Shown piece after piece: positions 1 to 7,390 of a DNA stretch of 64,000 nt. The notes under the pieces are model-generated. The model made no database searches. It had not been told where the DNA came from and saw nothing but the letters and a program-made list of their open reading frames with translations. Positions within the stretch are counted from its first letter, which is position 1. Each line of letters begins with the position of its first letter. The translations under genes were made by a program, and so were the position numbers. This DNA is from Ignavibacteriota bacterium. GTDB taxonomy: Bacteria; Bacteroidota; Ignavibacteria; UBA10030; UBA6906. The stretch spans positions 62,001 to 126,000 of the forward strand of contig JADJHP010000009.1 in NCBI GenBank assembly GCA_016707525.1, written 5' to 3'.

Positions 1-95
1 CCGGGACGGTCGGGTGAGACGCGTGCGTACCCGATGGCGGCCCCCAGCGACATCACTCCGGCGCTGATCAGTGCAACTTGTCCAAGAACGGTCAT
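1..95 (-). CDS. Partial membrane protein, 5' end only, possibly a cytochrome c biogenesis (CcmF-like) protein
   Basis: The ATG at 95 opens a frame that stays open to the window edge and encodes about 31 residues: a short hydrophobic helix (MTVLGQVALISAG...), then YARVSPDRP. A GGAG-like ribosome site lies just upstream. The piece is too short to identify. A heme-lyase (CcmF-like) function is only a guess, from the hydrophobic N-terminus and the cytochrome c locus on the same strand. It is separated from that locus by a terminator and seems to have its own promoter. Confidence 0.4.
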   Translation of the reverse strand, partial: MTVLGQVALISAGVMSLGAAIGYARVSPDRP

Positions 96-131
96 TCCAA
101 CTCCAATAGTACGTGGTGACCCCTTTTATAG

Positions 132-147
132 GTCAACATGCGTGCCA
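132..147 (-). promoter_or_regulatory. Sigma-54-like -24/-12 motif before the partial membrane gene
   Basis: Read on the minus strand: TGGCAC, five bases, then TTGAC. The -24 half and the spacing match the sigma-54 consensus, but the -12 half has TTGA instead of TTGC. It lies about 40 bases before the ATG at 95. The TTGACC could instead be a -35 hexamer with TACTAT 19 bases on. Confidence 0.35.
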
Positions 148-170
148 TCGGGAAGCGGTTCCGGACCCCC

Positions 171-187
171 GTTTAAATGATTTAAAC
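171..187. repeat. AT-rich inverted repeat
   Basis: GTTTAAAT and ATTTAAAC are perfect 8-base arms around one base. The repeat lies upstream of the partial gene at 95 and of its promoter-like motif, so it could be an upstream operator. The rest of 96-332 shows no gene. Confidence 0.4.
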
Positions 188-332
188 CCAAATTCAGGTG
201 AACGGGGCCTGAAAACGGCGGTTTGGATTCCAATTCGTGGGAATGCGTTTGCAGAAGAAAGAAAAAGGAAGGGGAAGGAGATGGTGGAAAAGAGGTGCAA
301 TGGCGGACAGGGCACGCACAGGACCATACATA

Positions 333-361
333 GAAAGAGCGAGGGATCGCCTCGCTCTTTC
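333..361 (-). terminator. Intrinsic terminator-like hairpin after the cytochrome operon
   Basis: A perfect 12-base stem (GAAAGAGCGAGG with its complement) closes a 5-base loop 20 bases after the stop of the 13-heme lipoprotein gene. On the minus strand the stem ends in CTCTTTC, a modest T-rich tail. It is well placed to end the operon starting near 11.5 kb. Confidence 0.7.
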
Positions 362-380
362 CTTCATCCCTCTTCCCCGG

Positions 381-1781
381 TTAGAAGGGGCGCTGCGTGC
401 CGAAGACGTCGATCTTCCCGTTGATGTGCTTCGTCTTGTCGATGATCACGCCGGAACCGTTGACCACACCGGTATGGCAGTTCGCGCAGATCTGCAGCGT
501 GGCGGCCAAATGCCCCTTCGGGGGGAGGCCATGGCATGTGCCACAGGCCGCCTCGGCCGAACCACCACTCCAGACCGGAGCGTAGTTCGCACCTTCGATG
601 ACACTGTCAGCATAGGCGAACAGATACTCCGTCGGAGCGGTCGATTTCACCGCTTTCCAGTTGCCGTGGCAGTAGGTGTTGTTGCACTTGTACGTCGCTG
701 CGACGTACGCAGGCAACGGGTGATGCCCACCGTTGGCCGTCGTGAGCTTCGCAAGAGTATCGTTGAACACCACTTCCGCCGGCAGCTGCGTGTCGATGTG
801 GCCGGACGCGAATGCCGTCGCGGGCACGGTGTGGCATTCAACACATTTCACGTCTCTGCCAAGGGCACCGGATACCAGATGCTTCTGATGTGCACCAACG
901 CTGTGTTGCGAGGAAAGCGAATCACCCAGCACACTCTTCGGCGGCGCAGCGGTCGGAATGTCCGACGCCAGCGCACGGAACTGTCCGTGGCACGTGTTGC
1001 ATGCTTCAGGCGCCTTCTTCACACCACCGGCATCCACGTGGCAGCCGGACGTCATGCAGGACCTCGAAACGACCGCGCCACCATCATAGGTAGCACCGTG
1101 ACAGGTCTTGCATTGTGCAACAGGATAGCCGGCGGTGTAGAGCCATGCCGCGTGGCCACCGGCACCGGTGAAGGCCGAGTGTGGATAGGACGAGTGGCAG
1201 GTGAAGCACGACTTCCCGCTGCTCCCGCCTTTGAAATCAGCACCATGGCATCCTGCACACTCCGTCAGGTTCCAGTTCTTCCCCTGCAGATAGCCGCCGT
1301 GCGATGTCGCCGGCACGGTGCCCGTCCAACCGACCTTGTGCGGATACGACCCGTGACACGTGAAGCAGGATCTCCCGCTTGTCCCACCGGAGAAGTTCGC
1401 TCCGTGGCACGTCGCACAGTCCGTCAGCGTCCCCATGCCCAGGCGGAGGAACTTGCCATGGAACTGGGTGGCAGACGTGTCGGTCCATCCGATCTTGTGC
1501 GGATAGGATGTGTGGCAGGTATAGCAGGAGGTCTTGCTGGTGCCTCCGTTCAACGCCTTTGCATGACACGTGACGCAGGCATCGAAGTCGTAGGAGCCGG
1601 CCTTCAGGACCTTTCCATGGAACGCACTGGCCGCGGGGTCGTCCCAACCGACCTCATGCACGCCCTTCTCCGCGCCGGGAGCCGGAAGATCCGTTTTCAG
1701 TTCACTGCAGGCGCCTAGCAATAACGCAGAGCCCGCAAGTGTCACGGCCGCAACGGTGCGGCGGAGCAGAGTGTTCATCAT
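381..1781 (-). CDS. Thirteen-heme cytochrome c lipoprotein, probably outer-membrane
   Basis: A 466-residue secreted protein with 13 heme-attachment motifs: eleven CXXCH and two CX4CH (CMTSGCH and CNNTYCH), the latter typical of large multiheme cytochromes of metal reducers. The N-terminus is a lipoprotein signal with lipobox LLGAC, so it is probably anchored to a membrane, plausibly the outer membrane. The first half repeats a unit with FHGK, CXXCH, GG and CXXCH-SYPH. I start at the ATG pair at 1781, 7 bases after AAGGA; the longer frame from 1802 would overlap the upstream gene and bury the signal peptide. It is the last gene of the operon and may be the terminal, outward-facing electron carrier. 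That role is inferred. Confidence 0.85.
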   Translation of the reverse strand: MMNTLLRRTVAAVTLAGSALLLGACSELKTDLPAPGAEKGVHEVGWDDPAASAFHGKVLKAGSYDFDACVTCHAKALNGGTSKTSCYTCHTSYPHKIGWTDTSATQFHGKFLRLGMGTLTDCATCHGANFSGGTSGRSCFTCHGSYPHKVGWTGTVPATSHGGYLQGKNWNLTECAGCHGADFKGGSSGKSCFTCHSSYPHSAFTGAGGHAAWLYTAGYPVAQCKTCHGATYDGGAVVSRSCMTSGCHVDAGGVKKAPEACNTCHGQFRALASDIPTAAPPKSVLGDSLSSQHSVGAHQKHLVSGALGRDVKCVECHTVPATAFASGHIDTQLPAEVVFNDTLAKLTTANGGHHPLPAYVAATYKCNNTYCHGNWKAVKSTAPTEYLFAYADSVIEGANYAPVWSGGSAEAACGTCHGLPPKGHLAATLQICANCHTGVVNGSGVIIDKTKHINGKIDVFGTQRPF

Positions 1782-1794
1782 CGCATCGTCCTTC

Positions 1795-2997
1795 TTAGCC
1801 ATGGCAGTACCCGCAGAAATTCCGTCCCTTTGTGCCGTCCGGCCTGGCGTTCAGATCAGTATGACAGTTGAAGCAGGTCGATCCCGCGTTCTCATGCCAC
1901 GGGCCGTGTTCGCCCTTCATATATCCCGCGGTGTGCGTACGTGGATCGGTGCCGCGGATGCCGTCGGCGTCCACATGGCATGTGATGCACACCGGATCGC
2001 CTCCCTGCGCATCATGGCAGGCCACACAGCTCTCGATGTCGCGGCGCGCAAGCTGAGCATGCCGCCCGCCACCCGAACCCACACCGAGCGTCGTAAAGCC
2101 GGCACCCAGATGCCAGGCCGGCTTCGCGCCGTGCGCCGTGATGTTATCGCCCGTTTCGTGGCATTCCGAACAGAACTCCTGTGCAGAATGGCAGGTATAG
2201 CATTCCGAGCTCTTGCTCTTCGCATCGATGCCGTGCGTGAAGCGATAGTTCAGATCGTGCACCATCTGGATCGTCTGGGTCCCCGATCTGTTGCCCGGGA
2301 ACACCCGCGGCGTGGGATCGGCCATCCATGCGCCCTTGCCGAACCGCATCAGCGCCGCACCGTCATGGCACTCCGCACAGAACGATTGCGTGTGGCATGT
2401 GGAGCAATTCGTTTCGAGAGCACCAAGGCGTGTCAGCTCGCGATGGCTCTTCTTGAAGCCTGCTTCGAGATGGTCGGGGGGAACGAGCGCGTGCAGATTC
2501 GTGTGGCATGCTTCGCACTGGTTCGTTGCCTGACGTTCGTTGTGACACGTTGCGCAGGTCTCCATGGACGGCATATTGGCCGCCGAAGCGAACTCCACGC
2601 CATCCAGCCCCTTGTGACACGTCGTGCATTCGACGTTCTTCATGGCCAGATGGGCTTTGTGCGAGAACACCAGTTCACGCTCCACGACCGGTGCTGCCTG
2701 GATGTTCTCCGGATCCACGTGGCAGAACCCGCACTCGCCGCCGAGCTGTTCCTCATGACACGAGGTGCAGTTGTCGTGCGTCGGACGCAGCGCATCGGAT
2801 GTCTTGGTGCTGTTCGCGGCGGGATGGCAGTTCTCGCATGCCACCGATGCACCCTCGATATGAAGCTTGTGAGAGAATTTCAGATGCTTGCTGTCATTGT
2901 TCTCGGGCCATTCCGTCCGCTCCAGCGGACGATAGGCAACTGCGGTCACCAGGGCCGCCACGACGACGGCAAAGAAGATGAGATATCTGCGGATCAT
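1795..2997 (-). CDS. Fourteen-heme periplasmic cytochrome c
   Basis: A 400-residue cytochrome with 14 CXXCH motifs, nearly one per 27 residues, plus many extra histidines (FSHKLH, FSHKAH) suited to be distal ligands. An N-terminal hydrophobic segment at residues 4-21 (RYLIFFAVVVAALVTAVAY) is a signal anchor or signal peptide. Its start overlaps the stop of the barrel gene by four bases (ATGA), and it precedes the 13-heme lipoprotein directly. Placed between a barrel and a lipoprotein cytochrome, it may be the inner partner of a porin-cytochrome conduit of the kind known from Geobacter and Shewanella. Sequence shows the hemes; the role is inferred. Confidence 0.85.
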   Translation of the reverse strand: MIRRYLIFFAVVVAALVTAVAYRPLERTEWPENNDSKHLKFSHKLHIEGASVACENCHPAANSTKTSDALRPTHDNCTSCHEEQLGGECGFCHVDPENIQAAPVVERELVFSHKAHLAMKNVECTTCHKGLDGVEFASAANMPSMETCATCHNERQATNQCEACHTNLHALVPPDHLEAGFKKSHRELTRLGALETNCSTCHTQSFCAECHDGAALMRFGKGAWMADPTPRVFPGNRSGTQTIQMVHDLNYRFTHGIDAKSKSSECYTCHSAQEFCSECHETGDNITAHGAKPAWHLGAGFTTLGVGSGGGRHAQLARRDIESCVACHDAQGGDPVCITCHVDADGIRGTDPRTHTAGYMKGEHGPWHENAGSTCFNCHTDLNARPDGTKGRNFCGYCHG

Positions 2998-4301
2998 TGC
3001 CGTCCCTCCACATTCGTCCGTGAGAACCGATGGGCAAACCAGTAACTGAATCGCGCCTGAACACGGAGGTCACGCTGCATCAGCTTGTTGGTCAACCACT
3101 GCCCCTGCACATCAAAAGAGATCGCGCTCGTGGGGCGGACCGCCGCACCGAGGATCACGCCGATGGCGTTGTCCTTGGTGCTTTCTTTGCTCAACCGGTA
3201 CGACGCATAGGAGAAACCGGCTGTGGGAATGATCACTTTACCAAAGAGAGGATATGAGGCCTGGGCACTGAGCGAGGTCAGCTCCCCGGCATACCCGTCG
3301 CTCCCGGCATACGCAATGGTGGCATAGCCGGTATTCAGCCCGACCGTCCACCGCGTGCTCTTTTCGTCCGTATACGAAACCGCTGCAACGCGGCCGAAGG
3401 CGCGCACCATCGGGGTGAAGCCATACTCCACGCCGCCTTCCAGCTCGTCCACCGCGTTGGAGACGAAGGCAGAGAAGATCGAATTGTACATCACGCGGGG
3501 CAGGCGGTGAATGTAGTCCGCGCTCACAGCGATCCGCTCGGTGATCTGCACACGGGCACCGCCCTGGGCACGCGCCGTGCGCTCGTTGAGCATGTCATGG
3601 TCGTACCGACCGTACACCGAAAGCCGCTCTCCGTAGTTGTAACGTGCATCCGCGCTCGCGAGCTCTTCTGCATCCGCCGAAGGCTCGATATAGAGCGGCA
3701 CCGGGCTGAAGGAGGTGTCCCGTGCCCGGATCGTCCAGTAGGGATCGCGTTCTTCCTGACGCTTCATGTAGCTCAGGCCGATGCGCGCACCGGGGAGCGC
3801 CGTGGTGACCACCTGGCCGCCATACATGGCGTTATCGGCGAACTTGGAAGGCATCGTGAATTCGGGGCCGACGACCGCGCCACCGTACCCGGTAATGGTC
3901 AGCGTGTTGTTGAGGAGCCGCGCACGTGCCACAAGGCCATCAAGGGAGCCAACGCCGACGCCGGCATAGACGCTCTGGCGGCCAAGATGGACCTCTGCCA
4001 CCTTACCGATATTCAGCCAGCTGAGGTAGAGATTATAGAAACGCACCCGGCCCGCATCCCCGAACGAACCCGCGAGGTTCGTCGATCCCTGCAGGAAGGT
4101 CGTGAGCGAAAAATCCCCTTGCGACACCGTCAGCTGGGCCGTTTGGTAGGCCCGGACGCGTTGCTGTGACACTCCTACCGTATCGAATTGCTCCCATCCA
4201 TAGACCGCGGTGGAGACACGTCCCGAGACATATTGCGCCCCGGACGTCGCCACACACGCTGTCAGCAACACGACAAGCGGGAGAAGACGTGATCCGTTCA
4301 T
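2994..4301 (-). CDS. Outer-membrane beta-barrel protein of the cytochrome operon
   Basis: A 435-residue protein with a cleavable signal peptide (MNGSRLLPLVVLLTACVATS, then GAQ) followed by alternating aromatic and glycine-rich strands ending in an aromatic residue-rich strand (ARFSYWFAHRF), as in outer-membrane barrels. No heme motif is present. The ATG at 4301 follows AAAGGA by 7 bases; a longer frame to 4340 lacks a signal peptide at its start. It lies between the NapC-type gene and two large cytochromes and overlaps the next gene by ATGA. The simplest reading is a porin-like sheath that lets heme proteins pass electrons through the outer membrane. No family assignment was possible by eye. 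Confidence 0.75.
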   Translation of the reverse strand: MNGSRLLPLVVLLTACVATSGAQYVSGRVSTAVYGWEQFDTVGVSQQRVRAYQTAQLTVSQGDFSLTTFLQGSTNLAGSFGDAGRVRFYNLYLSWLNIGKVAEVHLGRQSVYAGVGVGSLDGLVARARLLNNTLTITGYGGAVVGPEFTMPSKFADNAMYGGQVVTTALPGARIGLSYMKRQEERDPYWTIRARDTSFSPVPLYIEPSADAEELASADARYNYGERLSVYGRYDHDMLNERTARAQGGARVQITERIAVSADYIHRLPRVMYNSIFSAFVSNAVDELEGGVEYGFTPMVRAFGRVAAVSYTDEKSTRWTVGLNTGYATIAYAGSDGYAGELTSLSAQASYPLFGKVIIPTAGFSYASYRLSKESTKDNAIGVILGAAVRPTSAISFDVQGQWLTNKLMQRDLRVQARFSYWFAHRFSRTNVEGRQ

Positions 4302-4343
4302 GCGATGTTCCTTTCGTTGCCGCCTACCAAGACGCGCCATCCG

Positions 4344-5843
4344 TTACCGGCCGGAATGGCATTCCACACAGTTCATTTCGTTCCACCCGTCGCCGATATC
4401 TTCCGGGTGCTGGAACGGAAGTCCGCCGACCGCCAACGTCTGCGGTACAATATCCGTTCCCTGGTACAGAATGGTATGACAGGTATTGCAATCCTTGGAG
4501 ATCACGCGGCCGTCGGCGCTTGCATGGTTCCCATCGTGGCAACGGAAACAGCCGAGGTCGGTCATGTGACCGATATTATTGGGATACGCACTCCAGCGCA
4601 CCCGCATCTTCGGAAAGAAATTCATTTTGTACTGCCGCTGGGTCTCCTGCACCGCCGCATCGATGGACGCCCGCTGATCCGCACCCAACGACGGGTATTC
4701 TGTCGCGTAGAATTCCTTGAGCTGAAGCGCGATACTGTCCATCGCCACCTCGGTCGAGGTGTATTCCTGCTTCAAGGCCTCAATGGCCTTTTCGCGGATA
4801 TGGGGAAGCGCCAGACTGATCCGGCCGCGCGCAAGGCTCTGGTCCACGATCCGTGCCGGCGGACGATAGATATGCGACGGCCGGTTGTGGCAATCGATGC
4901 AGCTCATCGGGGCAGCGAGCTTCTCGCGGAACTCGGCCATCCGGGAGGCCTCTTCGGGAACGACATACTCGGTCACGCTCCCGGTCTTCAGATCCTTCAC
5001 GCGGACATACGGGATGACCTGCCGCTGGGAGTCGGAGGTCGCGAACTGGATCTCATTCGTGGGACTGATATGCCAGTGAATGCCGCCGGCAGGACCGTGC
5101 TCGTCGCTGCCGCCGCCGATCTTCATCAACAACCCGATGGTCCAGCGTGTATTGGCGGAATCCGACTTGAAATACGTGTTCACATACTTCTTTTCCGCGG
5201 AGAAGTGCGACGGCCAGTGGCACTGCTCACACGTCTCCCGGGCCGGGCGGAGGTTCGCGATCGGGGTCGGGATCGGCGTCGGATAGACGTTCGCGATGAC
5301 CGCATACACTTGATAGGCACCAGAAAGTTTCGACCGCATATACCAGCCGGCTCCGGAACCCACATGGCACTCCACACACTTGACGCGCGCGTGGGGTGAA
5401 TTCTGATAGGCGGTGAATTCCGGCTCCATCACCGAGTGACACGTCTCGCCGCAGAACGGCACCGATTCCGTCCACTCGAACACACGATAGCTGCCATAGG
5501 CAGTGAACAACAGGACGATGAACGTCACACCGGAGAACAATGTCAGCGCAGCACGCTGACGGGGGACGGCAAGATCGACGGTGAACGAGAGCCGGCTTGC
5601 CGGCTGCCCTCTTCTCAGTCGCCGGCGCTCACGCCAGGCACCCAGGGGGATCAGAAGGAGCCCCAGGATGAGCGGCAGAGGGAGAACGATGTACGAAATG
5701 ATGCCAATGTACGCGGGGGCGTTCGGCTGCAACAGCTCCACGGCGGTGAGGAAAACGATCGTAAGCAATGTCACACTGGCGATCGCTGCGCCACCGATCG
5801 AGATCGGGTTATAGAAGATGTCGGGAAGACGCCGTCTGGTCAT
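4344..5843 (-). CDS. NapC/NirT-family seven-heme quinol dehydrogenase
   Basis: A 499-residue inner-membrane cytochrome. Three hydrophobic helices lie at about residues 14-37, 44-66 and 97-117; the rest is periplasmic. Seven heme motifs follow: CGETCH (CX3CH) right after the third helix, then CVECH, CEQCH, CIDCH, CFRCH, CNTCH and CVECH. The region from the first motif through SPHARVKCVECH resembles the NapC/NirT family, which takes electrons from menaquinol into periplasmic carriers. Seven hemes on a NapC-type protein recall ImcH of Geobacter sulfurreducens; that likeness is from memory, not a search. It lies upstream of the barrel gene and downstream of a strong hairpin at 5871-5902. Confidence 0.85.
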   Translation of the reverse strand: MTRRRLPDIFYNPISIGGAAIASVTLLTIVFLTAVELLQPNAPAYIGIISYIVLPLPLILGLLLIPLGAWRERRRLRRGQPASRLSFTVDLAVPRQRAALTLFSGVTFIVLLFTAYGSYRVFEWTESVPFCGETCHSVMEPEFTAYQNSPHARVKCVECHVGSGAGWYMRSKLSGAYQVYAVIANVYPTPIPTPIANLRPARETCEQCHWPSHFSAEKKYVNTYFKSDSANTRWTIGLLMKIGGGSDEHGPAGGIHWHISPTNEIQFATSDSQRQVIPYVRVKDLKTGSVTEYVVPEEASRMAEFREKLAAPMSCIDCHNRPSHIYRPPARIVDQSLARGRISLALPHIREKAIEALKQEYTSTEVAMDSIALQLKEFYATEYPSLGADQRASIDAAVQETQRQYKMNFFPKMRVRWSAYPNNIGHMTDLGCFRCHDGNHASADGRVISKDCNTCHTILYQGTDIVPQTLAVGGLPFQHPEDIGDGWNEMNCVECHSGR

Positions 5844-5870
5844 TGCCGCCGCGGGTTTGGGTGTAACACA

Positions 5871-5902
5871 ACAGCGGGGTCCGCGTACGCGGTCCCCGCT
5901 GT
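5871..5902 (-). terminator. Strong hairpin between c554-like and NapC-type genes
   Basis: ACAGCGGGG and CCGCG pair with CGCGG and CCCCGCTGT around a two-base loop with one mismatch, giving a 15-step stem. It lies 14 bases after the c554-like stop. The following minus-strand sequence (TGTGTT) is only weakly T-rich. It may end transcription partially and set different levels for the upstream and downstream halves of the locus. Confidence 0.55.
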
Positions 5903-5915
5903 CAGGATCTCAGAG

Positions 5916-6434
5916 TTACTTCTTGGGGGTCTTGTGAACGATCTTCGCCCACATCTCGGCCGGCTTGAAACCCTTGAACGTCGGGCTCTCGCTATTGTGG
6001 CAGGTCACGCACGTCTTCATCGCTGCATCACCCGTGATCAGGCCTGCTTCCACAGCCTTTGCCTTGTTCTCCGCCTTCGTGTGAAGGGTCTTGTACCCGG
6101 ATGCTGCACCGTGACACGATTCGCACGTCACGCCTTCCTTCACATCCGCGGCAGCTCCGCCCGTCACATGGCACTTCAGGCACTCAGGAGCCTGATCCGG
6201 GGCAACCGTGAGTCCCTTGTCCTTCGCGACCTTCTTCGCCGCATCGGTCTGCAGGGTCTTGAACGCACCCGCATGGGCGCTCTTCTGCCAGATCGGGAAT
6301 GCTTCGCCCTTGTCCTTTGCCTTGTGGCACATGGCGCAGGTCTTGGTACCGATATTCTTGTTCTCCGCGGCAACCGTGCCTGCAACGAACACGAGCGCGA
6401 CGACGATTGCGATGGCGGTGATGGCGATCCTCAT
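5916..6434 (-). CDS. Tetraheme cytochrome c554-like periplasmic protein
   Basis: A 172-residue secreted protein with a signal peptide (MRIAITAIAIVVALVFVAGT, cleaved near VAA-EN) and four heme motifs: CAMCH, CLKCH, CESCH and CVTCH. The spacing and the Lys-rich helices between motifs 1 and 2 fit the cytochrome c554 family, a soluble electron shuttle. A strong ribosome site (AAGGAGG) lies 6 bases before the ATG at 6434, which rules out the longer frame from 6491. It may carry electrons between the quinol-oxidising membrane complexes and the outer-membrane cytochromes. Confidence 0.85.
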   Translation of the reverse strand: MRIAITAIAIVVALVFVAGTVAAENKNIGTKTCAMCHKAKDKGEAFPIWQKSAHAGAFKTLQTDAAKKVAKDKGLTVAPDQAPECLKCHVTGGAAADVKEGVTCESCHGAASGYKTLHTKAENKAKAVEAGLITGDAAMKTCVTCHNSESPTFKGFKPAEMWAKIVHKTPKK

Positions 6435-6505
6435 GGAACCCTCCTTAAGAAAGTTGGTATTGATGCCTGAATGTACGGCAAAGAAAATCAATTTTCCACC
6501 TGTGA

Positions 6506-7390
6506 TTACCGGTACGCAAAGACCATGGCATAGATGATCCAGACCACGATACTGAACCCGATCCCCAACGCTATCCAGGCAAAGACACGGATCGCCCTGA
6601 TGACGATCGGCGGGTAGGGCTCCGCCAATCGCGATTCCAACGTCCCCGCGGCCACTTCCTTCTCATACTCCCCGGGCTTGTCTTCCTTCAACTCGTCCAC
6701 GTCCATCCGACCGGTGAAGATCACCATATCCATCGGGAATTTCTCCGGACGGAGATGGGTATTGAAGAAATGGACGGTAAAGATGAACCCGGTCGCAAGC
6801 AACGCCTCATCACTATGAATGATGGTGGCAACGTTGAGCGCCCACCCCGGAAGCACCAGCGTGAACAGCTCCGGGAACCAGAGCGTCAATCCGGTCGACC
6901 CGATCACCACCATGCCCCAGAAGACCGCGAAATAATCGAATTTCTCCCAGTACGTCCACCGGCCATACTGCGGACGGGGACCCATACCCAGGAACCATTT
7001 GAACGAGTCGCGGATGTCGTGCAGATCTTTCTTGTTCATCAACATCGTGTCCGGACCGAACAAGAGGGCTTTCCAGCTCCCGTACTCACGCTTCTTCCGC
7101 CGGAAGAGATCCACAATATGCGTGATGAAGACCGCGATCATGACCACCGCGGCCAGACGGTGGATGAAGCCGGCGGACTGATAGCCGCCGAACACGCGCG
7201 ACAGGAATGCCGCCCATCCGGTATAGGAGAACTTCAACGTCATGCCGGTCAGGGCAAGACTGATGAACGACACGATCATACTGGCATGCAGCAGCCGGTT
7301 CAACCGCGAGAACCGCACATACTGGCGTTCGTTCCGATCACTCGTTTGCGGGTCCATGCTCACTGTCTGCCGTTGTCGTTGATGCATCAT
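6506..7390 (-). CDS. Membrane cytochrome b subunit (b561 / formate dehydrogenase gamma-like)
   Basis: About 294 residues with five hydrophobic helices, roughly beginning at ASMIVSFISLALTGM, IHRLAAVVMIAVFITHI, YFAVFWGMVVIGSTGLT, LLATGFIFTVHFF and VFAWIALGIGFSIVV. Conserved histidines in helices (LLHAS, GFIHRL, IIHSDE, VHFFNTH) are suited to bind heme b. It is closely related in layout to the C-terminal half of the 9373-11505 fusion (both have RxxHAS, IxHRxAAVVM, the GRxxYxEKxxY motif and an HxxEAxLAT-like segment). Its start overlaps the end of the 19-heme gene, so the pair probably forms a two-subunit version of the same complex. The start is uncertain: ATG at 7390 has a GAGG site, ATG at 7357 is possible. 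Confidence 0.8.
   Translation of the reverse strand: MMHQRQRQTVSMDPQTSDRNERQYVRFSRLNRLLHASMIVSFISLALTGMTLKFSYTGWAAFLSRVFGGYQSAGFIHRLAAVVMIAVFITHIVDLFRRKKREYGSWKALLFGPDTMLMNKKDLHDIRDSFKWFLGMGPRPQYGRWTYWEKFDYFAVFWGMVVIGSTGLTLWFPELFTLVLPGWALNVATIIHSDEALLATGFIFTVHFFNTHLRPEKFPMDMVIFTGRMDVDELKEDKPGEYEKEVAAGTLESRLAEPYPPIVIRAIRVFAWIALGIGFSIVVWIIYAMVFAYR

Noticed and set aside
237..3045. Two long plus-strand frames opposite the 13- and 14-heme cytochromes.
   Set aside because: CXXCH-rich genes on the minus strand explain the region; the antisense frames are Arg/Ala-rich with no signal peptide or known motif.
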